Shown here one piece after another: positions 44,816-53,700 of a stretch of DNA of 64,000 nucleotides. The stretch lies in assembly GCA_947359465.1 (NCBI GenBank), contig OX375883.1, forward strand, positions 17,610,088 to 17,674,087. The letters run 5' to 3'. The DNA comes from Metellina segmentata. Taxonomy: Eukaryota; Arthropoda; Arachnida; Araneae; Tetragnathidae. The notes beneath the pieces were generated by a model. It ran no database searches and had not been told where the DNA came from. It saw only the letters and a program-made list of their open reading frames with translations. The translations under genes were made by a program, and so were the position numbers. The stretch's first letter is position 1. Every line of letters begins with the position of its first letter.

Positions 44816-45240
44816 GGAAAGAAAAGATTCATCGACGCTTGGCCAAGCCGATCAGGGAAAAGGGACGCAACACCGACGTCAGGACGGCCTACCTGTTGAA
44901 CGCAACGGAACTAGACGCCTGTTTCGTGGTCGGGGCTTACTTTACGTTCGGACAACGACGCGTCGCACCGGGGACCTCCCACGTCTATCAGACGTCGGAC
45001 GCCCCCGTGCTTTTGTATCGCCTGCCTTCGAGTTCCGTGGGATCGAAAGCGGATCCGTGATTTGGCGATCGAATCTTTCGATGGCAAGACCAGCATCTCT
45101 ACGAAAGGTTCGTGTTGCAACCCCACACCGCCTATAGGGTACCAGAGGACACCATGTACGTCGTCGTCGTCACCATCGAACAGACTATGTTTTCCGTTCG
45201 AGTGGTGGCCAACGAAACGCTACTGCGAAAAGTGGTTCCC
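44816..45240 (+). pseudogene. duplicate of the GC-rich unknown gene X1 (partial)
   Basis: Nearly identical to 59997-60400, covering TDVRTAYLLNATELDACF, YFTFGQRRVAPGTSHVYQ and, in another frame, VVANETLLR. Both copies have a frame break at the same place after LLYRLPSSSV. GC content is far above its surroundings. It ends where a PC4-like segment begins. Confidence 0.7.
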
Positions 45241-45284
45241 GAAAATACATTTGTTTGTGAATGTTTCAACATTTCGACAAAGGA

Positions 45285-45535
45285 CAATGATACATGTTCG
45301 CCGTTATAAAAGGTTTGGGGAAACTTTTTATCCATCTCTGGATGGCGTTACTCTAACGTCTTTTCAGGTCATGAAAATGACTGAGAAAAGCGATTCGAGG
45401 GATAAAGCAGTCAGCGACAACTCCCAGCCAGATTTCGATTTGGAAGTCCCTAAAAGTAACCCCTGGAGGCGAGATGTGGATCCCAATACGTTCTACGACA
45501 AGACATCTGCAGGTGTGCGTGATGAACAAACGTAG
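45285..45535 (+). pseudogene. PC4-like ssDNA-binding domain fragment
   Basis: The frame ending TAG 45533 contains MIHVRRYKRFGETFYPSLDG and VTLTSFQVMKM, matching the C-terminal beta strands and helix of PC4/p15 single-strand DNA-binding domains. An acidic tail follows (DSRDKAVSDNSQPDFDLEVP). The N-terminal strands are missing. It is fused in frame to the tail of the X1 duplicate by chance or recombination. Confidence 0.45.
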
Positions 45536-45718
45536 GAGGAAATTCTTATAGAATTTTTGGAAGTTTTAATCAAGTTATAAAACGAGAAATTGAGTGTTGA
45601 AGTGGTGTTGAGTGTAGGATAGTCACCTTGGCTATCTCTTCAATTGCAAATTTGAAGTTTGAAACTGTGTGAATAGTCGACCTCTTTACGAACTAGTAAC
45701 AAAAAAAAACCGAGTTCA

Positions 45719-45988
45719 GTGCATAGTGATGCGTCTGACTGTATAGACTATACGCTGTGCTTCTTAAAGAAGGCAGCTTTCTGTAAGGTTTTAGTGGAGG
45801 GCGAAGGGTTATTTATCTTTTATGAAGAAACAGATGAGACATTGCTGGCTCAAAACACCCTTAAGAACTTTAATGCATGTGCGTTAAATTTGAAAATGTA
45901 TTTGCTAGTGGAATTATTCCACAAAAGGGTAAGTGAATACTTAACCCATTCTATGCTTGATAAACCATTGATTGATTTTATTAATTAG
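45719..45988 (+). CDS. unknown short ORF
   Basis: 89 residues with LVEGEGLFIFYEETDETLL and CALNLKMYLLVELFHKRV. Mixed hydrophobic/charged, possibly an exon of the following virus-like gene. No family recognised. Confidence 0.25.
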   Translation: MHSDASDCIDYTLCFLKKAAFCKVLVEGEGLFIFYEETDETLLAQNTLKNFNACALNLKMYLLVELFHKRVSEYLTHSMLDKPLIDFIN

Positions 45989-46090
45989 AATTTTCTGTCC
46001 CCGATTAATGTTATAGAATATATAGAGGCGGCTCGAGAAGTTTTTGGTATGTTTTCATATTATTTCCATCACCAACCCACATCGGAAAAA

Positions 46091-46767
46091 ATGTCGTTAT
46101 CCAGTGAGTTTCTTTTTAATGTAATAATTAAAATTATATTCTTAAGTATACGCGTAATTATAAAAGGTGTTTTTCGCTTATAGTTCTTGACCCCGTTATT
46201 CAAAAAAAGAGAAGTACAGATCATGATCAACTAAAGCAAAAGAAGGCGAGGAAAGAGACTTAGGTGAACATAATTTTTTTTAACCCTTCGAAAGTTCTTA
46301 ATGTTGTTTATTTAAGAATACAGAATTTTTTTTTATACTTTAACTATTAAACTTTTTTTTAAAATTTCCTCTTTTTTTTTCACAATAGCTATTTCAAGTG
46401 ACGATGACAGGAATTCTCTCTTTGGAAAGAAGTCCCACAGAAAAAAGTCAGAGGAAGAAAAGTCTACTTCGAGCACATCATCATGGATAACCGGAACGTC
46501 ACAGAGTACGACATCTTTATTTCCGATGACTCTAATGCAGCAATCCTATGCATACCCCACTTGTCAGTGTACGTACGATCGGGATTTGGATTAGAAGTGA
46601 TAAGTTTCAGGAAAAACTATCACATACGCTTATATCGAACAGTCAATGGTGAAATCAAGAATAGAATGAATATCCCTTTGGAGCAACTAAACAACTGTCG
46701 TAAAGGAATAGAAATTACTGAAAAGCACATGAAGCAATTTGAAAAAAGTGGACAGAAAGAACATTAA
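46091..46767 (+). pseudogene. PC4-like gene upstream of PolB copy D, three exons
   Basis: Exon 1 is 46091-46103 (ATGTCGTTATCCA before GTGAGT). Exon 2 starts at 46184 after TTATAG and is Lys-rich, but has an in-frame TAG just before the next GT. Exon 3 starts at 46389 after AATAG and has Ser/acid-rich sequence. It then, in a shifted frame from 46483, has the PC4 fold: LSVYVRSGFGLEVISFRKNY, IRLYRTVNGEIKNRMNIPLE and KHMKQFE. PC4-type domains bind single-stranded DNA. PolB exons start only about 35 bp after the stop. Confidence 0.6.
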
Positions 46768-46799
46768 AATACAAAGGTAATATGTTTTTTTTGTTAAAG

Positions 46800-47945
46800 C
46801 TCAAGCTTTTAGGGGCTTTGTTCAGACTCATAAAAACAATTGGATTACTACTTATGATCCTTTATTGGCTCTTACGGATTCTGCAACTGAAATTTATAAA
46901 TATTAACTAAACGAAATTCTAGAATACGATTTGTGCTATCGATGTGTGTTACTTTTGAAAGAGTAAAAGATGATGAAGTTACGTGTAATAAATTCTATTT
47001 TTACTCAAAAACCGAACGCATCTTATCACAGTACGAGATCAATAATAAAATTAAATCAGCATTTCATAAAGTACTTAATGATGTAGATGAATTTTTAAAT
47101 CATGGTTCTGGAAAGGCAAATTAAAACGGTAGATTTAATTGAAGTGCATGTAGGAAAATAATATGCTCTTAGAGGTGGATGCGAATCAGTATCTTTACCA
47201 AAGACATTAAAAAAAAAATAATGTTTACTAAGTATTTGATGTGATAACGATATTTGTTTTATCTATTCCGTTTTGACAGGTTTATTTCCACAGATATTTA
47301 TTATGAATTTAAAATCTTCATATAATAAATATCAAAAACTTCTATCCTGCAATTCTCTGAATTCCCCTGTTAAAGAAACTGACATACCTAAATTTGAACG
47401 CAGAAATAAATTAAAAATTAATGTATAGGGATTTGAATGTCATTTATCCAATTTATAAGAGCAAATTGATAGCTACCAAAGAACAATATTTATTAATGTT
47501 CAAAAAGTAATTTTATCTAATTAAAAACTTAAAAAGACTTATGCAGGAAAAGCATGGCATTCATAAGTTTTGTAAAAACTGTTTACTTGGATTTGCTCGT
47601 CAGTCAACGTTAAATGAACATCAAAAAAGATGTTTGAATAAAGCCCCTAGAAAAATTACTTTACCAAGTAGAAGTAATAAGTTTTTGAAGTTTCACCCAT
47701 GAGAAAAATCTTATTTTCACCCTTTTGTCGTTTATGGTGACTTTGAATGCATTATTAAATTAAACTAGTGTCTACAGCAAAACCAAATCTTTATGAAACA
47801 TTTTCCCTGCAAACTCAGATTTATGAACCAGCTTGTTATGGTTTTGTTCTTTTAGATGATAAAATGAATATAGTATAGAATAGGTCTTATTTTGGAAAAG
47901 ACTTCGTAGAAGACTTTATTTCTAGTTTAAAACGTGTAGAGAATG
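46800..47945 (+). pseudogene. PolB copy D, N-terminal part, heavily decayed
   Basis: Pieces in order: AFRGFVQTHKNNWITTYDPL (46805), the frame 46933-47124 ending DVDEFLNHGSGK, then KTVDLIEVHVGK, NKLKINVYGFE-like text near 47405, a zinc-site segment CKNCLLGFARQSTLNEHQKRC (about 47578), and the exonuclease start PFVVYGDFECI (about 47725). Last is YFGKDFVEDFISSLKRVENA, where a LINE begins near 47945. Many stops. No polymerase palm remains. Confidence 0.65.
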
Positions 47946-48439
47946 CTGTATTTAAATACAGAAATGCATCGTTTATGTGGGTTACAACGTCACTTAGGTT
48001 CAAATCGTTGACAATAGCTTTTGTCCGCTTATAGAAAGGACGTACATGAGTAGAACGGTCAAGATAAAGTCGATTCAAACCGGGGTCGAGAGTCAAGCGC
48101 TTCAAAGGATGAGATTGTGTTGATAAGATCTTGAAGTAATAATTAGCAGACAACTTCTTGCGCCGTAAGTCATGACGGATTTGATTACATACCACATAGA
48201 GACTCTGGACTGGTGATGTGCGAAATGCACCAGAACAAATGATCAGAGCAGAATGGTGAACTGTGTCCAACTTCCGTAGAGCAGATAATCACAGTCCCAT
48301 ACACAATGCTACCGTAGTCAATTGTAGACAAGATGAGAGACTGATACACTCGGAGCAGTGATACACGATTCGCTCCCTAATATGTGTTTGATAACACCCT
48401 GAGGATATTTAATATTTTCTCATACTTCCTTCGCAAATA
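47946..48439 (-). mobile_element. jockey-like LINE, minus strand, downstream part
   Basis: The minus frames contain LRRKYEKILNILRVL (near 48420), then DTVHHSALIICSGAFRTSPV and a region homologous to the RT-RNase H linker of the jockey copies. It is the continuation of 50791-51270, separated by the Tc1 element. A diverged subfamily relative to copies 1-3. Confidence 0.75.
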
Positions 48440-48682
48440 TACACTGCTGTTTGTAAAAAATGCAACACCATGAAGGAATCATCCGAATGAAATGAAATTT
48501 GCAGCAAATGTCAATTATAGGATGATATGCCAAGTAGTAACGTTTCAGAGCCACCACGCATGCTTGGTGTGAGCAGCGCCCTCTGAACTGATGCTAAAAG
48601 AGTATAAATAGAGGGCTGTAGCGGGACGTTGAAAATAGTGCATGGTTATTTTTGAGTGGCGAACGTTTAGTGAGACCTAAGT

Positions 48683-50660
48683 ATGCCTCCACGACGAACT
48701 AGGGTGAAATTTGAACAACTTACGTAGTTTGAACGGAGGAGAATAATCGGCCTTCGTGAAGGATAATTATCCTATCGCACAATAACAGCTCGTGTGCAGC
48801 GGAACAGTTTTACAGTTATGCGAATTAGGAAGCAGTGGACCGACGAGCACCGGACAACTCGAAAAACTGGGAGTGGACGACGGAAGGTGACGTCACCGCG
48901 CGATGATAGACACCTGGTCCACATGGCAGTGAATGACCGTACAGCTTCCTCCAGGAAGTTGGCAGCACTTTGGTCTACTGCTACAGGTGTACTAATGTCG
49001 GCTTCGTCAATTCGTCGACGTCTGCTGCACCGTGGACTGCGTGCAAGGATTCCTTTATACAGGATCCTCCTCACGCCAAACCATCGACGTCTGCGTCTGC
49101 AATGGGCTCATGAGCACAGAACCTGATTGGCAACAAAATGTCTTTTCTGACGAATCCAGCTTTAATTTGTGGAACCATGATGGCCGCATTCGTGTTAGAC
49201 GCTATGCCGGTGAACGCTGCCTTTCAGAGTGCGTTATCGAACGTCATAGTGGCCGAACACCCGGAGTTATGGTCTGGGGTGCGATTTCGTATCATGGACG
49301 ATCTCAGATGCTACGAATTGAGGGTAATCTGTATAGCAACAGGTACGTCCGTGAAGTGCTAGAATCCCAAGTCGTTCCCTTCCTTCAAGGCATCCCTGGA
49401 GCTATCTTTCAACAGGATAATGCACGCCCACATGTTGCAAGGAATGTTCGAGACTTCTTTTCAGCCCAATACAATGTTATAATTAAACACCCACCCGCGA
49501 TTCATAAAATTCGCATTACAACGATACTCACGTTTTTGAACATTCTAGAACAAAATTATATATCACTCTTATAATCATTCTTCGCCTTCACACAGCCCGC
49601 TCTGTTTGTATTAATATTCTTGTCAATTCAACTAAATGTCTTTGAAACACATACATTTGACCTAGATGATATCAAGGAAAACCAGACTATGAAGAATGAA
49701 AGTCAGCATAAGCTCATAGTAATATAAATGTGTGTGAACTTCAATTCTTTTTACAACTTGTCGAGAGCTTGGAAAGACATGATCTGAGTTGTTGAAGATT
49801 ATGTAAGTAATTTTATTTTAATAGATCTATATAAGCTTCTTCGAATAAACGACTTTCTGATAAACGTCTCTCGTAGAGACCATCACAATCTGATATTTCT
49901 TCGTAATTCTTTTGATAGCTTCATCCAAATGACTAAATACATCAATCGACCGGAGAGGCAAGAAAGACTACCCCCGCCGCATAAAAGGTTACTTAGATAC
50001 TTGGGAGAAACCGACATTGACCACGTTTACTGTCCAATTTATTATACATGAAACACTGGTCAGGAAAATTATAGCTTTATAAGAACATACGTACTTCCTT
50101 CCGGCGTGGTTTATAAAAGAATACAGGTGTATCGTTGAAGATTAGGTAAATAATTTTATATATAACTTAAGTGGAGTAAAAATGTTCACTTCTGGAATAA
50201 TAGCGTTTACATAAAAATTGGCTTCATCAAAAGTTATAGTTCCTATACTTCCTTAGTTCATATGCATGCTTCACATCTAAGTATGGTTAACACTTTTAGT
50301 TCGTATGCATGCTTAAAATCTAAGCATAGTTAGAAATTATTCCGGAAGTGAACAATCTCCACTACTTGCAAGGAGTGTTCGAGACTTCATTTCAGCCCAA
50401 CTCATGCAACTTCTTCCTTAGCCTACTTATTCGCCGAATATGTCGCCTATTGAGCGACTGTGGGATTTGGTTGGTCGGCGTCTTGCTCGTGATCCGCGTC
50501 CTGCAGTTTCAAAAAACGAACTTTCGATGCGCATACAAAAACAATATGGAATTCTCTTCCACAAACGGACATCAACATCTGTTTCACTCCATGCCACGCT
50601 GTATAGCAGCACTTATTGCAGCGCGTGGTGGCTACAGCATATACTGATTTTGGACACTTA
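48683..50660 (+). pseudogene. Tc1-type transposase, frameshifted and split
   Basis: ATG 48683 opens MPPRRTRVKFEQL, with early stops. The HTH region RKTGSGRRKVTSPRDDR follows, then SDESSFNLWNHDGRIRVRR (first Asp) at 49150, GVMVWGAISYHGRSQ and FQQDNARPHVARNVRDFF (second Asp) at 49410. Coding is broken at about 49470. It resumes at 50367 with VRDFISAQL and SPNMSPIERLWDLVGRRL, carrying the Glu of DD34E. Confidence 0.8.
49471..50366. other. unidentified insertion within the Tc1 transposase
   Basis: About 0.9 kb without ORFs separates two ~35-bp near-identical copies of a Tc1 segment (TTGCAAGGA(A/G)TGTTCGAGACTTC...). Inside, TTAGTTC(A/G)TATGCATGCTT is repeated near 50253 and 50299, and GAAGATTA(T/G)GTAA occurs near 49795 and 50137. 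The long flanking duplication is unusual for a target-site duplication. Confidence 0.5.
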
Positions 50661-50790
50661 ATATTGTTGTTTTTTTTTGCTTTGAAAATGTATTCATATA
50701 TTTGGACTAATACAAGCCGTTTGTGCAATAAATTTCATTAAACTCTGATGACTCCTTCATGGTGTTGAATTTTTTACAAACAGCAGTATA

Positions 50791-51270
50791 ATATATGTGG
50801 AAGAAAGGTGAGTCTACAGTCAAATATTACTCCGAGGAATTTTATGTCATTGACTACGGGTATTAAAATATTGCGAATGTGTATTTGTGGATCTGGATGT
50901 AGACCCCGTTTCCGACAGAAATGGACACATCTACTCTTACTTGTGGACAATGTATGGCCGTTCTGGTCACACCACTTGACAAGATTGTTGACAGCTGTCT
51001 GAAGTTGTCGCTCGATCAATCGCATATCTGATCCCTGGCATGATATCTGCAAATCCTCAACATATAATGAAGCATGAACTGATGGAGGAAGTGCATGAAG
51101 CATGTTGCTGATATGAATAATGAAAAGGGTGACACTTAAAACAGATCCCTGAGGAACTCCCTCAACCTGAATAAAATGATCTGATAAAATATTTCCAACA
51201 CGTACCCTAAAGAGTCTCGAGGATAAAAAATTCTGAATAAAAAGAGATAAGCTACCCTTGAAACCCCATT
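50791..51270 (-). pseudogene. jockey-like LINE RT, minus strand, upstream part
   Basis: VEGVPQGSVLSVTLFII near 51140-51170, then SLYVEDLQISCQGSDMRLIE (51060-51005), with Glu in place of the second catalytic Asp of YVDD, then VHFCRKRGLHPDPQI and FLGVIFDCRLTFLPHI. The frame ends at the Tc1 insertion point at 50791. The region 51271-51848 upstream holds no feature I can support. Confidence 0.8.
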
Positions 51271-51848
51271 TATGTTGGATTTTCGGTTTTAGAACTCAAT
51301 GTTTTCATACATTTTCGGAAATAATAGCAAAAGAACTGTTTAAGGAACAAAAAAAAATCTGTCGTAGAGAACAACTTGCGACATGAATTATACTTGGAGG
51401 TTTTAAAAGAAAAAAAAACAATTAAAAAATAAACAATGCAGCATTTTATCGAAAAAATACACCGTGTCTACTATATCTTACAAAACAAGACAAATCGGTC
51501 AAGTTTTTATGATAAAATGTACTTGATAAACGAGGAACTTAGCTTTTTAAGCAATAAATCTACATAAAAATGGTGCATGTATAAAATTGAAATAACTGTG
51601 TTTTTACCGAGTCCTAATATGGCGAATTGGACGGTTGGTATTGTATCACCCCGCTGCCTATCCAAATGTCCGAAAAGAGAGAAAAGTGATTTTCTCATAG
51701 CGCGATACGTTTTTCTCCCAAGCAGGTGTTACGATTCCACAATGCTTTGCGGTTTGCTTACGTTTTTAAGTTTTTGCTAGAAAACGTAACGAGTTTTTTT
51801 TTACGTAAGAGAGTCAGAAGCCAACTGGGTGCAGTCCTGACGATACGC

Positions 51849-52115
51849 ATGTCTCGCTGTTAAGGTTGGTGTGTTACATCTTTTGATATTGAAAATGAAC
51901 CGTTTAAGGTGTTTACCAGCTATATACGGTGAGAGATTTGCCCGTCTACGTCTAAGCAGCATTGGCAAGGCTATATCTATCTTCAGAAGCGTGCCAGGCT
52001 TACGGAGATGCGGAAGATGGGTGGCAATTACCATTTTGAAGCATCTCGCGGAACATATCAAGGGTGTGCAGATTAATGTAAGAAGGATGGCGATTACAAG
52101 GAGTTTGGCACTTTA
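51849..52115 (+). pseudogene. relic of a CRESS-DNA-virus Rep, HUH domain
   Basis: A degraded paralogue of the first ~90 codons of the Rep at 56678. Visible pieces, in more than one frame, are the motif I region (CVTSFDIENEPFK), motif II with HWQGYIYLQKR, and the segment before motif III, where the Tyr codon is replaced by a stop. The helicase half is absent. Base differences from 56678 are extensive, so it is an older or separate integration. Confidence 0.75.
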
Positions 52116-52149
52116 GTATGCAGGCTCTAATTCTTGGTACTTTAGTATG

Positions 52150-53105
52150 CAGGAGTAGTATACATACCCACATATGCGGCGGAAGTGACGTCATCGAAAG
52201 GGGGCGTGGCCACGTGGCGGCATCCAAACAGGAAGTGACGTCATACAGAGTTGAGGTGTAGGGGGTCCTGCTGCTGAATGAAAACATTAGGGTCGAGTGG
52301 AGTTGAATTGTTAGTTTTTGAATTTATCTACTGTTGAATGGCAACACTTGATGTTCTTAATTTCGGTTTCAGATTCTTTAGAGTTTATCTACTGTTGAAT
52401 GGCAACAGGCGATATGTTTACGATAGGAACGGTTTGTTTACATTTTTGGACTTTGGATTTTTCTCAGAGATTTCACTGTGACGTCATGTTGAGTTAAGTT
52501 GGGTTATCGGATTCCTGCTTCTACTTAATAATAACTTATATTTCTAGGAATGGAGTTGAGTTGTTTTAAATGTTTATAAATTACATGTAAGTTTCTTTAC
52601 GGATGAGTGGCAACACCAAATGTGAACTCATGGTGCCATCTATTGACACATACTTGAATGAAAATATTAATATATTCAGAAATTACATACAAACTAGGTA
52701 ATATTGTGTTGGGGTTTGAATTTAGTACAAAAGTACTCGTGGCCGATGGTTAGTTTCATGACTATACCCGTTCGGCTACGAATACCTATTCTACAGAGAT
52801 TTAAATATGTTTAGGAACCTTTTCTAGGGGAGATGGAAAATATGTGACGTCAGATGACACGTAGGTACTTTATCACAGCGATATTTGATCGCAAGCGCGG
52901 AGGAATACAAGCCGAGGAGTGACGCTGTGAATGACATCAGATGACAAGTCAGAACCGGTAGAACGAGAAAGTACTTAAGCACGCGGTGTGACGTAATGAG
53001 TGACGTCATATTTACAAGATAGAACATGAAAGTGCCTAATAACAGCGATTTTGATCGCAAGCGCGGAGGAATACATGAAGAAGTGTGACGCTGTGGTGTG
53101 AGGAT
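52150..53105 (+). repeat. CRE-rich ~1-kb repeat, copy b
   Basis: The inverted counterpart of 31735-32700. It has TGACGTCA or close variants near 52186, 52235, 52480, 52845 and 53005. Segments are duplicated internally: TATCTACTGTTGAATGGCAACA at about 52325 and 52387, and GATCGCAAGCGCGGAGGAATACA at 52888 and 53053. A degenerate tRNA-like module lies at 52705-52790. No ORF. Confidence 0.65.
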
Positions 53106-53243
53106 GACAAAAAGTTCATTTCTTCGTGTACTCCACTGGTTGTTGTACGTGTTTCTGTCCTAACATGCAACGCTCTAGCCACAACAGCGTATGATGGACT
53201 TTACATCAGATAATGTAAGTACGCTTTCTTTTTTTTTATAATA

Positions 53244-53244
53244 T

Positions 53245-53275
<31 letters not shown>

Positions 53276-53283
53276 CATATACA
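53244..53283. repeat. CATA microsatellite
   Basis: A run of about eight ACAT units within the first PolB B intron. Confidence 0.8.
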
Positions 53284-53319
53284 CTATTGTTTTTTAATTA
53301 TTGTATTATTCTATACCGT

Positions 53320-53700
53320 GAATATAGAGTAAAAGTAACAACTGCATACTAGGCTTATGTTTTCATACGTACGCTTTACCTATTTGCTTATGCAATTGAA
53401 TTAATTTTTTATATTATTATTGTTATTAAATGTGTTGTGTGAAGACCCAGCTATGCTCATGAAATTATTGTATTATTCTATACCATACACACATATACAT
53501 ATAGATACTATTGTTTTTTAATTATTGTATTATTACTATACCGTGAATATAGTGCAAAAGTAACAACTGCATAGTAGGCTTATGTTTTCACATGTACGTT
53601 TTACTTATTTCCTTATGCAATTGATTTACATTTTATATTATTATTGTTATTAAAGGTGTTGTTTGAAGACTCAGATATGCCCATGATAGCATTGGATGAT
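53320..53700 (+). repeat. tandem duplication of a microexon with its intron
   Basis: The sequence from GAATATAGAGTAAAAGTAAC at 53320 recurs from 53544 (period 224). Each unit ends in a microexon-like segment. In the second (53656-53703) the AG acceptor and frame are intact (VLFEDSDMPM). In the first (about 53432) the acceptor is AAAT instead of AAAG and the peptide has decayed (VLCEDPAMLM). This shows directly how the repeated exon modules arose. Confidence 0.7.

Larger units (their letters stand above)
48442..50788 (+). mobile_element. Tc1-like element interrupted by ~0.9 kb
   Basis: The left end CACTGCTGTTTGTAAAAAATG and right end (reverse) TACTGCTGTTTGTAAAAAATT form inverted repeats of more than 45 bp with scattered mismatches. 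TA flanks both sides (48440-48441, 50789-50790). A TATA-like AGTATAAATAGAGGG lies at 48600. Inserted within the minus-strand LINE RT. Confidence 0.85.

Noticed and set aside
53244..53283. CRISPR-like or satellite array
   Set aside because: Simple tetranucleotide microsatellite without spacers; the window is eukaryotic.
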